DNA from: Paraburkholderia antibiotica
GTDB taxonomy: Bacteria > Pseudomonadota > Gammaproteobacteria > Burkholderiales > Burkholderiaceae
Reading direction: 5' to 3'
Length of the DNA stretch: 64,000 bases
Assembly (NCBI RefSeq): GCF_012927125.1
Contig: NZ_JABBFZ010000016.1
Coordinates: 112,645-176,644 of the forward strand
The notes beneath the pieces are model-generated. The model searched no databases. It saw nothing but the letters and a program-made list of their open reading frames with translations, and was not told the DNA's origin. Below, in pieces: positions 55,078 to 63,960 of the stretch. The translations under genes were made by a program, and so were the position numbers. How positions within the stretch are numbered: the first letter of the stretch is position 1; every line of letters begins with the position of its first letter.

Positions 55078-55761
55078 TTAGTGCTGAACGGCGGCGAGGG
55101 CGGCGCGCATCTTGTCGATCACGACCTTGTGATCGGGCTGGCCGAAGATCGCCGAGCCGGCCACGAACGTGTCCGCGCCGGCTGCCGCGATTTCCGCGAT
55201 GTTGTCGACCTTCACGCCGCCGTCCACTTCGAGGTGGATGTCGCGGCCGGTGCGCTCTTTATACGCGTCGATGCGCTTGCGCGCTTCGCGCAGCTTGTTG
55301 AGCGCCTCGGGGATGAACGACTGGCCGCCGAAGCCGGGGTTCACCGACATGATCAGCACGAGGTCGACCTTGTCCATCACGTGATCGAGGTAGCTCAGCG
55401 ACGTTGCCGGATTGAACACGAGACCGGCCTTGCAGCCGTGGTCGCGGATCAGCGACAGCGTGCGGTCGATGTGATCCGAGCCTTCCGGGTGAAAGCTGAT
55501 CAGGTTCGCGCCGGCTTTGGCGAAGTCCGGCACGATGCGGTCGACCGGGCGCACCATCAGGTGCACGTCGATCGGCACGTCGACGTGCGGGCGGATTGCT
55601 TCGCACACGAGCGGGCCGATGGTCAGGTTCGGCACGTAATGGTTGTCCATCACGTCGAAGTGGATCCAGTCGGCGCCGGCGGCGACCACGCTGCGGACTT
55701 CTTCGCCCAGGCGGGCGAAATCGGCGGACAGAATGCTGGGAGCGATGCGAAATTGCGTCAT
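55078..55761 (-). CDS. rpe: Ribulose-phosphate 3-epimerase
   Basis: A 227-residue TIM-barrel enzyme of the pentose phosphate pathway. IAPSILSADFARLGEE at the start, HFDVMDNHYVPN with metal and catalytic residues, MSVNPGFGGQSFIPE and EVDGGVK are all canonical. The start at 55761 is set by these conserved residues, although the open frame extends far upstream. First gene of the rpe-gph unit. Confidence 0.97.
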   Translation of the reverse strand: MTQFRIAPSILSADFARLGEEVRSVVAAGADWIHFDVMDNHYVPNLTIGPLVCEAIRPHVDVPIDVHLMVRPVDRIVPDFAKAGANLISFHPEGSDHIDRTLSLIRDHGCKAGLVFNPATSLSYLDHVMDKVDLVLIMSVNPGFGGQSFIPEALNKLREARKRIDAYKERTGRDIHLEVDGGVKVDNIAEIAAAGADTFVAGSAIFGQPDHKVVIDKMRAALAAVQH

Positions 55762-56221
55762 GACAGGAGGCGGATGCGAGCGGGAAAGCGCCATTTTACC
55801 GTTTTGCGGGCGTCGGCCGGCGAGCGGCGGCGGGCGGTTCCCGGTTGAGCTTCGGCTGGGCTGGCGGGTGGACTGGGGCGCAGGAGGCGGCCCGCGGTGA
55901 AAGTGGACGAAGAGAGTGGACGACGCGTGGACAAAGCGGGGCAGTGGCACGAAGCGGCATGGCGGAACGGCATGATGAAACGGCGGAACAAAACGCAGCG
56001 AAAGCCGTAAGCGAAACGACATGAAAAGGCGGTGCGGCGAAGCGCGTCTGTCCTATCGTCCGAAGCAGCCCTGGCCAAAGGTTTTGCCCTGTTGCGGCCA
56101 TGACGCGCATCAAGCAGAATGCCACTCCATGAGCGCCCGAGTCGCCGCTGTACCCACAAAACCATAGGCGTTCGGGGCCTTCCACGATTTTTCACTCGCG
56201 TTTGACCACACCGGAATCAGG
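55762..56221. other. Divergent intergenic region between rpe and apaG
   Basis: About 460 bases. It should hold promoters for both genes. The middle (55920-56040) has purine-rich, repetitive-looking GC/A text (recurring GCGGAAC and GAAACG) but no defined repeat or gene that I can support. Confidence 0.4.
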
Positions 56222-56596
56222 ATGAGCCAGTACGAATTCAGCGTCTCGGCGCAGGTGCAATATCTGCCCGAAGAATCGGACCCGGAGCGTCGCCAGTACG
56301 CCTTTGCCTACACGCTGACCATCCGCAATACCGGCCAGGTGCCCGCGCAATTGATCGCGCGTCATTGGATCATCACCGACAGCGACAACACCGTGCAGGA
56401 AGTCAAAGGCCTGGGCGTTGTCGGCCATCAGCCGCTGCTCAAGCCGGGCGAGCATTTCGAATACACGAGTTGGGCGGTGATCGCGACGCCGGTCGGCACG
56501 ATGCGCGGCGATTACTTCTGCGTAGCAGAGGACGGCGAGCGCTTCGAGGCGCCGGTGCCGGAGTTCGTATTGCGCATGCCGCGCACGTTGCATTGA
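56222..56596 (+). CDS. apaG: ApaG protein
   Basis: A 124-residue immunoglobulin-like beta-sandwich protein. YAFAYTLTIRNTG, ARHWIITDSDN, VKGLGVVGHQPLLKPGEHFEYTS and GTMRGDY are the conserved blocks of ApaG. It is associated with Co/Mg homeostasis by mutant phenotype in enterics, but its biochemical role is unknown. Here it is not with ksgA/apaH but beside rpe and mltA. Confidence 0.95.
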   Translation: MSQYEFSVSAQVQYLPEESDPERRQYAFAYTLTIRNTGQVPAQLIARHWIITDSDNTVQEVKGLGVVGHQPLLKPGEHFEYTSWAVIATPVGTMRGDYFCVAEDGERFEAPVPEFVLRMPRTLH

Positions 56597-56742
56597 ACCG
56601 GCGCGGCGGCGCGTGGTCTTTTAATGACTTTGTATGGACGTGCGGCGCGACGGGAACGCGAGCCGACGATGTGACAGGCAGTGCGGTGAGTGGCTGAGGA
56701 GGGATTCGTTACACGACGCGGTGCGTGTTTTGCCAAGCGCGG

Positions 56743-56907
56743 TCACTGCGGCTTTTGTCGCTGTTGAGACTGTTCCGCCGTTTTGGCACGCGTCGCTTTC
56801 TTCTTGCCGGACGACGTCCATACAACGATAAACACGAGCAGGAAGAGCGCGAGTAGCGCTTCCAGCGCGAAGATGAGCATCGGGTATTCGTCGAACAGAT
56901 CAGACAT
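56743..56907 (-). CDS. Small single-pass membrane protein
   Basis: A 54-residue protein: acidic N-terminus (MSDLFDEYP), one hydrophobic helix (about residues 10-31) and a basic, Gln-rich tail (GKKKATRAKTAEQSQQRQK). The topology predicts the tail in the cytoplasm. It is head-to-head with mltA with only about 28 bases between start codons. I do not recognise a family. The clean membrane segment and flanking charges argue that it is real, though longer starts upstream in the frame cannot be excluded. Confidence 0.6.
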   Translation of the reverse strand: MSDLFDEYPMLIFALEALLALFLLVFIVVWTSSGKKKATRAKTAEQSQQRQKPQ

Positions 56908-56935
56908 GGCGGTTTCCATCAAGAACGAACATTGT

Positions 56936-58054
56936 ATGCGTTTTGTCCGCCGGGCCGGTGCGTGGCTCGGTGCGTTGTCGGTGGCGGTATTGCTGGCGTC
57001 CTGCGGTGGCGGCGGTGCGATCCGGCCGGCGCCGCCGACTGGCGCGGCGATCATACCCGGCCAGATCGCGTCGGCGCGATTGACCGCGGTGGCGTGGCAA
57101 CAGGTGCCGGGCTGGCAGGATGACTCGTTGATCGGCGCGACCGCCGCGTTGCGGCAGAACTGCGTGCGGCTCGCGCGTCAGCCGAGCTGGTCGCGTGCCT
57201 GCGCGGCGGCCGCGCAAATCGACGATCTCGACGTCACCAGCGCGCGCGCTTTCTTCGAGGCCTACTTCACGCCATTCCAGTTCGCGAACAACGACGGCAC
57301 GCTCGACGGTCTCGTCACCGGTTACTACGAACCGCTGCTGCGCGGCTCGCGTACGCGACACGGCGTCTATCAGACGGCGCTGTATCGCTGGCCGGCCGGC
57401 TATCGCGCGGGTGCGCCGCTGCCGGTGCGCGCGCAGCTCGAACGCACGGGTGTGCTCAACGGCAACGAACTCGTGTGGGTCGACGATCCGATCGAAGCGT
57501 TCTTCCTGCAGGTGCAGGGTTCCGGGCGCATCGTGATGGAGGACGGCAGCGTGATGCGCGTCGGCTTCGGCGGCACCAACAATCAGCCGTACAAGTCGAT
57601 CGGGCGTTGGCTGCTCGATCACGGCGAGATCACTCCCGCACAGGCGACGATGCAAGGCATCAAGGCTTGGGCGCGCGCGAATCCGACGCGCGTCGACGGC
57701 CTGCTCGATACCAATCCGCGCTTCGTATTTTTCCGCGAGATGCCGTCGGCCGAAGCCGTGCCGAGCGGCGGTGCCGACGGTCCGATCGGCGCGCTCGGCG
57801 TGCCGCTGACGCCGGAGCGTTCGATCGCGGTCGACCCGAGCGCGATTCCGCTCGGCACGCCGGTGTTCCTGCAGACCACGCGGCCGCTGACGAATTCGCC
57901 GATGAACCGTCTCGTGTTCGCGCAGGATACTGGCTCCGCGATCAAGGGTGGCGTGCGCGCCGACTACTTCTGGGGCCTCGGCGACGACGCCGGCGATCTG
58001 GCCGGCAAGATGAAGCAGGGCGGCCGGATGTGGTTGTTGCTGCCGCATTCCTGA
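56936..58054 (+). CDS. mltA: Membrane-bound lytic murein transglycosylase A
   Basis: A 372-residue outer-membrane lipoprotein that cleaves peptidoglycan to 1,6-anhydromuropeptides. The signal peptide starts MRFVRRAGAW and ends with lipobox LASC (acylated Cys23). The MltA domain includes GLVTGYYEPLLRGSR and VWVDDPIEAFFLQVQGSGRI. The C-terminal 3D domain FAQDTGSAIKGGVRADYFWG carries the catalytic Asp. I start at 56936; ATG at 56906 would overlap the start of the divergent small gene and place 10 more residues before the signal. Confidence 0.93.
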   Translation: MRFVRRAGAWLGALSVAVLLASCGGGGAIRPAPPTGAAIIPGQIASARLTAVAWQQVPGWQDDSLIGATAALRQNCVRLARQPSWSRACAAAAQIDDLDVTSARAFFEAYFTPFQFANNDGTLDGLVTGYYEPLLRGSRTRHGVYQTALYRWPAGYRAGAPLPVRAQLERTGVLNGNELVWVDDPIEAFFLQVQGSGRIVMEDGSVMRVGFGGTNNQPYKSIGRWLLDHGEITPAQATMQGIKAWARANPTRVDGLLDTNPRFVFFREMPSAEAVPSGGADGPIGALGVPLTPERSIAVDPSAIPLGTPVFLQTTRPLTNSPMNRLVFAQDTGSAIKGGVRADYFWGLGDDAGDLAGKMKQGGRMWLLLPHS

Positions 58055-58145
58055 GGTGCGGTTTCAGTTGCCGCGGCTACGAATGCAGCGTGTTGACGTT
58101 GCCACGAAGCTGAAGCGGTAAGAGTCGAAGCAGTAAGCACGATTG

Positions 58146-58193
58146 AAAACGGCGTCACGTACGGATCGGAATCCGGGCGTGACGCCGTTTTTT
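58146..58193 (+). terminator. Rho-independent terminator after mltA
   Basis: AAAACGGCGTCACG and CGTGACGCCGTTTTTT form a long stem with T-run. It can also act on the convergent paaK transcript. Confidence 0.9.
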
Positions 58194-58245
58194 CGCCTGA
58201 AGTCCTGGCGTAGCGTTTTTGTGCGGCACGTGTTCAGGTCAAAGG

Positions 58246-59550
58246 TCAAAGCCCCGACTTGCGCTTGTCCACCACGCGCCGCGCCTTACCCACTGAACGT
58301 TCGATGCCGTTCACCGCAAGCACGTTGACCACCACGCTCACGCCGATCAGCGCCTTGATGTCATAGGCCAGCGCGTTTTTTGCGGTGGTCAGCGCGACCG
58401 TATCCGGCGCGGTTTCGGGGCAGGGTTCGACGTTCAGCGTCATGACATCGAGCGGCCCTTCCTTCGTCAGCACGATCTGATAGTGCGGCGCGAGTGCATG
58501 CTGCTTGAGCAGCAGTTCCTCGATCTGCGTCGGGAACACGTTGACGCCGCGCACGATCATCATGTCGTCCGAGCGGCCGGTGATCTTTTCCATGCGACGC
58601 ATCGTGCGGGCGGTGCCCGGCAACAGACGCGTGAGGTCGCGCGTGCGGTAGCGGATGATGGGCAGCGCTTCTTTCGTCAGCGACGTGAACACCAGTTCGC
58701 CGAGTTCGCCGTCGGGCAGCACCTCGCCGGTTTCGGGATCGATGATCTCGGGGTAGAAATGATCTTCCCAGATCGTCGGGCCGTCTTTCGTTTCGACACA
58801 CTCGGACGCGACGCCCGGGCCCATCACTTCGGACAGACCGTAGATGTCGACCGCATCGATGCCCATGCGCTTTTCGATCGCCTGGCGCATATCGTTGGTC
58901 CACGGCTCCGCGCCGAAGATGCCGAGGCGCAGCGAGCAACTGGCTGGATCGATGCCCTGGCGTTCGAGTTCGTCGGCGATCGACAGCATGTAGCTCGGCG
59001 TCACCATGATGATGTCCGGACGGAAATCCTGGATCAGCTGAACCTGCTTTTCGGTCTGGCCGCCGCCGAACGGAATCACGGTGAGGCCCGCGCGCTCGGC
59101 GCCGTAATGTGCGCCGAGGCCGCCGGTGAAGAGGCCGTAGCCGTAGCTCACGTGTACCTTGTCGCCGCGCTTCGCGCCGGCGGCGCGCACCGAACGCGCG
59201 ACGAGATTCGCCCACGTGTCGATGTCGCGCGCGGTATAGCCGACCACGGTCGGCTTGCCCGTCGTACCCGACGACGCATGGATTCGCGAAATCTGCTCCT
59301 GCGGCACGGCGAACATCCCGAACGGGTAGCTGTCGCGCAGGTCCTTTTTAGTGGTGAAGGGAAAGCGCGCGAGGTCCGCGAACGACTTCACGTCGCCCGG
59401 ATGAACACCGGCTTCGTCGAACTTGCGCCGATAGACCGGCGAATTTTCGTACGCATGGTTCAGCGACCATTTGAGCCGTTCAAGTTGGAGCGCGGCGAGT
59501 TCGTCGCGGCTGGCGGTCTCGATCGGATCGAGCGGAAGGGCGGTGCTCAT
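58246..59550 (-). CDS. paaK: Phenylacetate-CoA ligase
   Basis: A 434-residue AMP-forming ligase making phenylacetyl-CoA, the entry to the aerobic hybrid pathway. The AMP motif SSGTTGKPTVVGYT lies near residue 98, with YGLSEVMGPGVA and the C-terminal GRSDDMMIVRGVNVFPTQIEE hinge characteristic of PaaK. ATG at 59550 gives the usual length. Downstream of paaI by 124 bases. Confidence 0.96.
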   Translation of the reverse strand: MSTALPLDPIETASRDELAALQLERLKWSLNHAYENSPVYRRKFDEAGVHPGDVKSFADLARFPFTTKKDLRDSYPFGMFAVPQEQISRIHASSGTTGKPTVVGYTARDIDTWANLVARSVRAAGAKRGDKVHVSYGYGLFTGGLGAHYGAERAGLTVIPFGGGQTEKQVQLIQDFRPDIIMVTPSYMLSIADELERQGIDPASCSLRLGIFGAEPWTNDMRQAIEKRMGIDAVDIYGLSEVMGPGVASECVETKDGPTIWEDHFYPEIIDPETGEVLPDGELGELVFTSLTKEALPIIRYRTRDLTRLLPGTARTMRRMEKITGRSDDMMIVRGVNVFPTQIEELLLKQHALAPHYQIVLTKEGPLDVMTLNVEPCPETAPDTVALTTAKNALAYDIKALIGVSVVVNVLAVNGIERSVGKARRVVDKRKSGL

Positions 59551-59674
59551 CGAATGTCTCCTTACTGCCTCAATGCCTGAGTCTGATATGCGGCGCATGC
59601 GCGCCGGAATGCCTGAGCGGATAGCTTTCTGTGAGGGCGGCTCGGGTGGCCGCTTGTCGCTCACCGATCACTAT

Positions 59675-60136
59675 TTAATTACCTGTGGGAATCAGATTGC
59701 CTTTGATTTGCGCCGACTTGCCGCGGAACATCGCGACGGTCTCGCCGGCGCGATTCGTCACGCGGATATCGTAGATGCCGGTGCGACCGCTTAATGTCTG
59801 CTCGACCGCTTCCGCGTTCAGCACATCGCCGCCGTACACCGGCCGCAGAAACTCGATCGAGCAGCCCGCCGCGACCGTATTGATGTTGTAGGTGTTGCAG
59901 GCGAACGCGAAGGTCGAGTCGGCGAGCGTGAAAATCAGACCGCCGTGGCAGATCTGATGACCGTTCAGGAAGTCGTCGCGCACGGCCATGCGCAGCCGTG
60001 CGTAGCCTGGACGCACTTCGAGAATTTCCAGTCCGAGCGCGCGGCTGCAGGCGTCGTTTTCATACATCGAGGCGGCGGTGGCGCGGGCGAGTTCGTCGGG
60101 TGTCATCTGGTCAGGGCGATTGGTTTGTGTGGACAT
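59675..60136 (-). CDS. paaI: Hydroxyphenylacetyl-CoA thioesterase
   Basis: A 153-residue hot-dog-fold thioesterase that rescues CoA from dead-end phenylacetate intermediates. The family motif NGHQICHGGLIFTLADSTFAFACN holds the catalytic Asp/Glu region and the central helix. The start lies 1 base past the paaG stop, showing translational coupling. Confidence 0.94.
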   Translation of the reverse strand: MSTQTNRPDQMTPDELARATAASMYENDACSRALGLEILEVRPGYARLRMAVRDDFLNGHQICHGGLIFTLADSTFAFACNTYNINTVAAGCSIEFLRPVYGGDVLNAEAVEQTLSGRTGIYDIRVTNRAGETVAMFRGKSAQIKGNLIPTGN

Positions 60137-60137
60137 G

Positions 60138-60929
60138 TCAACGCCCCTCGAAGCGCGGCGCGCGCTTTTCGATGAACGCCTGTACGCCTTCAGCGTAATC
60201 GTGCGAGGCGCCGAGTTGGCGTTGCAGATCGCGCTCGAGATCGAGTTGCTGGTCGAGCGTTTGCGTCGTGCCCGCGCGCATGGCCTGCTTGATTGCGGCG
60301 ATCGCGCGCGTGGGTTGTTGCGCCAGTTGGGCTGCGAGTTTGGCGGCGGCGGGCGCGAGGTCGGCGTCGTCGAACACTTGCCAGATCAGGCCCCAGCTTT
60401 CGGCTTTTTCGGCACTGAGTTTGTCGCCGGTGAGCGCAAGACCCAGCGCGCGTGCCATGCCGACGCGCTGCGACAGCAACCACGTGCCGCCCGAGTCCGG
60501 CACGAGGCCGATCTTCACGAATGCCTGGATGAAGCTTGCCGAGCGGGCCGCGAGCACGAGGTCGCAGGCCAGTGCGAGATTCGCGCCCGCGCCGGCGGCG
60601 GTGCCGTTGACCGCGGCGATCACCGGCAGCGGCAGCGCCTGCAGACGGCGGATCAGCGGATTGAAGTATTCATCGATCAGATCGCCCAGGTCGGTCATCG
60701 CGCCCGGCGTGAAATCGAGGTCGGCCAGATCCTGGCCGGCACAGAAGCCCCGGCCCGCGCCGGTCAGCACGAGCGCGCGAGCGCCGGACGTCTCGACCTC
60801 GCCGAGCGCGGCGCTCAGTTCCCGATGCATCGCCCGCGTAAAGCTGTTGAGCTTGTCCGGGCGGTTCAGCGTGATGGTGGCGACGTGGCTCGATGGGTCG
60901 ATGTCCAGCCGGATCGCTTCATATGACAT
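60138..60929 (-). CDS. paaG: 1,2-epoxyphenylacetyl-CoA isomerase
   Basis: A 263-residue crotonase-fold isomerase that turns the ring-epoxide into the oxepin-CoA. The oxyanion-hole motifs are GFCAGQDL and NGTAAGAGANL. D145 (GLVPDSGGT) replaces a hydratase Glu, and position 117 lacks the other Glu, as in PaaG isomerases. ATG at 60929 gives the family start SYEAI. It heads the paaG-paaI-paaK order, about 300 bases downstream of paaN. Confidence 0.94.
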   Translation of the reverse strand: MSYEAIRLDIDPSSHVATITLNRPDKLNSFTRAMHRELSAALGEVETSGARALVLTGAGRGFCAGQDLADLDFTPGAMTDLGDLIDEYFNPLIRRLQALPLPVIAAVNGTAAGAGANLALACDLVLAARSASFIQAFVKIGLVPDSGGTWLLSQRVGMARALGLALTGDKLSAEKAESWGLIWQVFDDADLAPAAAKLAAQLAQQPTRAIAAIKQAMRAGTTQTLDQQLDLERDLQRQLGASHDYAEGVQAFIEKRAPRFEGR

Positions 60930-61225
60930 TGGGCGTCTCTTCAAAGTCTCGTTGATCGATGGGCACTGTGGCGTGGTTGGCAAGAAGGCTGCGCGACGAC
61001 GGTATGGCGACTGGCGCTGACAGCGTTCGATGTTCCGCTGTCTCAACCTGGTGCCGAGCTGCGGATTGCTTCGCGGCTGGGTGCATCGCGCATCATCGGC
61101 CTTCCTGCCCGGGTGGATCGGCGTGTGATGCCGATCCGATGTCTCATGTTAGTTAGAGTGCGCGGCTCGGTCCATTCGCCGGAAGGCATAGGATCGGCCG
61201 GCGTTGTGCCGCCGTCCTATCCCAT

Positions 61226-62926
61226 TCAGCCGACTACCGCCGGCGCCGCTTTGGGTTCAACATGGGCCCGGCTCTGAACGACGCGGAAGCGGTTGGTCAC
61301 GAACGCGGCGTCGGCCAGCGCGGCATTCGCGGCGGGGTTGGCGCCGGTGCCGTGGAAATCCGAGAAGGCCGCGGATTGATTGACGAAGACGCCGCCGGTC
61401 AGGTTGATCGACAACGCGACGCCGCCGCGAATCGATGCCTCGTGCGCGGCGTCGAGTACCGCGTCGTCCGTGCTGTAGACCGACAGCGTCAGCGCGCCGT
61501 GCTCGGCGGCGATCGCGCCGGCGAGGTCGAGTGACTGCTCGGTCGAGTCCGTCGCGATCACGAACGAGATCGGGCCGAACCATTCTTTGGTGAACTGCGC
61601 GCGGTCGGTTGTGGCGTCGAGCTGCAGCATGAGCGGGCTGCGCACGCGTGCGCCGGGGAAGGCCGGATGTTCGAGCGTCTGGCTTGCGGCGAGAACCCGG
61701 CCGAGCTTCGCGGCTTCGTCGATGCGCTGCACGACGCCGTCGTTCTGGATCGCGCCGAGCAGTTCGACTGCACGGGCGGGGTCGGCGACGAGCTTCTGCA
61801 CTGCGCTGGCGAGTGCCTGCGCGACTTCGTCGAAGCTGAGTGCGCCGTCGGCAGTGCGAATGCCGTTGCGCGGCACGTAGATGTTTTGCGGCGCGGTGCA
61901 CATCTGGCCCGAGTACAGCGCCAGCGAGAAGGCGATGTTGCGCGCGGCGGCTTTGATATCGTCGACCGAGTCGATCACGATCTGGTTGACGCCCGCCTTT
62001 TCGGTGTAGACCTGCGCCTGATGCGCATTGCGCTCGAGCCACGTGCCGTTCTGGGTGCTGCCGGTGAAGTCGATCAGTTTGATTTCGGGGCGCACGGCCA
62101 GCTCCTGGACGAGAGCGCCGTCGTTCGGCTCGGTAGCCAGCAGCGTGACGACGTTCGGATCGAAGCCTGCCTCGCGCAACACCTCACGCGCGATGCGCAC
62201 CGTCAGCGCGAGCGGCAGGATCGCGCCCGGGTGCGGTTTGACGATGACGGTGTTGCCGGTGGCCAGATCGGCGAACAGGCCGGGATAGCCGTTCCAGGTC
62301 GGGAACGTGCAGCAGCCGAGCACGAGGCCGGTGCCGCGTGGCACGACGGTGTAGCGCTTGTGCATCGCAAGAGGCGGATTCTTGCCTTGCGGCTTTTCCC
62401 AGTGCGCGTCGACGGGGATGCGGCGCAACTGGTCCCATGCGTAGGCGACTGCTTCGAGTGCGCGGTCCTGCGCGTGGGGGCCGCCAGCCTGGAACGCCAT
62501 CATGAAGGCCTGGCCGGTCGTGTGCATCACGCTATAGCCGATTTCGAAGCTGGCGCGATTCAGACGCGCGAGAATTTCGAGGCTCACGCCGATCCATGCC
62601 TGCGGGCCGGCCGCGCGCCAGTCGTGCTGCGCGGCTGCTGCGGCGGCGATCAGCGCGTCCGGATCGGCTTTCGGGTAACGCACGCCGAGCGGGAAGCCGA
62701 ACGGCGAGACCTCGGCACCGACGGTTTCGTTATTCGACGGCTGGTCGAGTTCGAACGTCTTGTCGAGCAGCGCTTTGAACGCGGCTTCGCCGTCCGCGTT
62801 GGCTGTTTCCCCGTACACTTTCGGACTGGGCATCTCGACGAATGGGCTCCAGTAGCCGCGTGTTTCAAGCGCGGCGAGCGCCTTGTGCAGCGTGTCTTCG
62901 TGCTTCGTGAATAGCGGATGTGTCAT
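61226..62926 (-). CDS. paaN: Phenylacetate degradation protein PaaN (aldehyde dehydrogenase-like)
   Basis: A 566-residue ALDH-superfamily protein acting on the ring-opened semialdehyde-CoA. PaaN-specific features are the N-terminal segment MTHPLFTKHEDTLHKAL and CTFPTWNGYPGLFADLATGN. The ALDH Cys is in SGQMCTAPQ, FTGSTQNG and KEWFGPISF are also present. Betaproteobacteria often use PaaN in place of the aldehyde dehydrogenase part of bifunctional PaaZ. It diverges from paaF with an operator-like palindrome in the gap. Confidence 0.94.
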   Translation of the reverse strand: MTHPLFTKHEDTLHKALAALETRGYWSPFVEMPSPKVYGETANADGEAAFKALLDKTFELDQPSNNETVGAEVSPFGFPLGVRYPKADPDALIAAAAAAQHDWRAAGPQAWIGVSLEILARLNRASFEIGYSVMHTTGQAFMMAFQAGGPHAQDRALEAVAYAWDQLRRIPVDAHWEKPQGKNPPLAMHKRYTVVPRGTGLVLGCCTFPTWNGYPGLFADLATGNTVIVKPHPGAILPLALTVRIAREVLREAGFDPNVVTLLATEPNDGALVQELAVRPEIKLIDFTGSTQNGTWLERNAHQAQVYTEKAGVNQIVIDSVDDIKAAARNIAFSLALYSGQMCTAPQNIYVPRNGIRTADGALSFDEVAQALASAVQKLVADPARAVELLGAIQNDGVVQRIDEAAKLGRVLAASQTLEHPAFPGARVRSPLMLQLDATTDRAQFTKEWFGPISFVIATDSTEQSLDLAGAIAAEHGALTLSVYSTDDAVLDAAHEASIRGGVALSINLTGGVFVNQSAAFSDFHGTGANPAANAALADAAFVTNRFRVVQSRAHVEPKAAPAVVG

Positions 62927-62972
62927 GACTGAGGGCCTGGCTGTGTGTTGGGGAAAGCCTGTCGAATAATTG

Positions 62973-62986
62973 ACCGACCGGTTGGT
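62973..62986. promoter_or_regulatory. Operator-like palindrome between paaN and paaF
   Basis: ACCGACCGGTTGGT differs at one base from the perfect palindrome ACCGACCGGTCGGT, the type of interrupted palindrome reported in Burkholderia paa promoters and a good size for a TetR-family repressor such as PaaR. Confidence 0.65.
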
Positions 62987-63058
62987 TGGCGAATGGTAGC
63001 ATTATTAAGAGAGCCGCGCGAAGCGTTTTCGCGTGGGTATTAACCATATGGAGGCGGC

Positions 63059-63835
63059 ATGGCTTACGAGAACATTCTGGTTGAGACGCGAGGGCGGGTC
63101 GGTCTGATCACGCTGAATCGCCCGAAGGCATTGAATGCGCTGAACGACGCGCTGATGGATGAACTCGGCGTCGCGCTACGCGAATTCGACGCGGACGACG
63201 CAATCGGCGCGATCGTCGTGACGGGTAGCGAGAAGGCGTTCGCCGCCGGCGCGGACATCGGAATGATGGCGTCCTATACCTATATGGACGTCTATAAGGG
63301 CGACTACATCACGCGTAACTGGGAGACGATCCGGTCGATCCGTAAGCCGATCATTGCCGCGGTGGCGGGGTTCGCGCTTGGCGGTGGCTGCGAACTGGCG
63401 ATGATGTGCGACATGATTTTCGCGGCCGATACCGCCAGGTTCGGTCAACCGGAAATCAAGCTCGGCGTCATGCCGGGTGCGGGCGGCACGCAGCGGCTGC
63501 CGCGCGCGGTATCGAAGGCGAAGGCGATGGACCTGTGCCTGACCGCCCGTTTCATGGATGCGGCGGAGGCGGAGCGTGCGGGGCTGGTTTCGCGTGTGAT
63601 TCCGGCGGCATTGTTGCTCGACGAGTCGGTCGCCGCGGCCGCGACCATTGCCGAGTTTCCGCTGCCCGCGGTGATGATGGTCAAAGAGTCGGTGAACCGC
63701 GCTTACGAAACGACGCTTGCGGAAGGCGTGCACTTCGAGCGCCGCCTGTTCCATTCACTCTTCGCCACCGAAGATCAAAAAGAGGGTATGGCTGCGTTTG
63801 TGGAAAAGCGCAAACCGGTTTTCAAGCATCGTTAA
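63059..63835 (+). CDS. paaF: 2,3-dehydroadipyl-CoA hydratase (enoyl-CoA hydratase)
   Basis: A 258-residue crotonase-family hydratase. The catalytic pair Glu112 (GGGCELAMM) and Glu132 (GQPEIKLGV) is complete, and the oxyanion hole is AFAAGADI. GGAGG lies just before the ATG. Adjacent, divergent position to paaN and the shared operator make the phenylacetate role likely, but a general beta-oxidation hydratase is possible. ATG at 63059. Confidence 0.9.
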   Translation: MAYENILVETRGRVGLITLNRPKALNALNDALMDELGVALREFDADDAIGAIVVTGSEKAFAAGADIGMMASYTYMDVYKGDYITRNWETIRSIRKPIIAAVAGFALGGGCELAMMCDMIFAADTARFGQPEIKLGVMPGAGGTQRLPRAVSKAKAMDLCLTARFMDAAEAERAGLVSRVIPAALLLDESVAAAATIAEFPLPAVMMVKESVNRAYETTLAEGVHFERRLFHSLFATEDQKEGMAAFVEKRKPVFKHR

Positions 63836-63855
63836 TACGTTTGTCGAAATAACGC

Positions 63856-63884
63856 TTGCAAGCCACGTTCGTGGCGACTAGAAT
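63856..63884 (+). promoter_or_regulatory. Sigma-70-like promoter with dyad in its spacer
   Basis: TTGCAA and TAGAAT with exactly 17 bases between. The spacer contains the perfect dyad GCCACG-TT-CGTGGC (63862-63875), so a repressor could bind between the boxes. It reads toward the right edge of the window. Confidence 0.6.
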
Positions 63885-63960
63885 CTCGCTCTTTCGTGCT
63901 TCGGACACCGGGGCACGGGGAAGCGGGAGAGCCTTAGGTGGCGAGCGTTCCAGCGACGTG

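Noticed and set aside
55796..56185. A 129-codon minus-strand frame between rpe and apaG
   Set aside because: Composition rich in Ala/Pro/Arg without domains or a ribosome binding site; the region is better read as promoter DNA.
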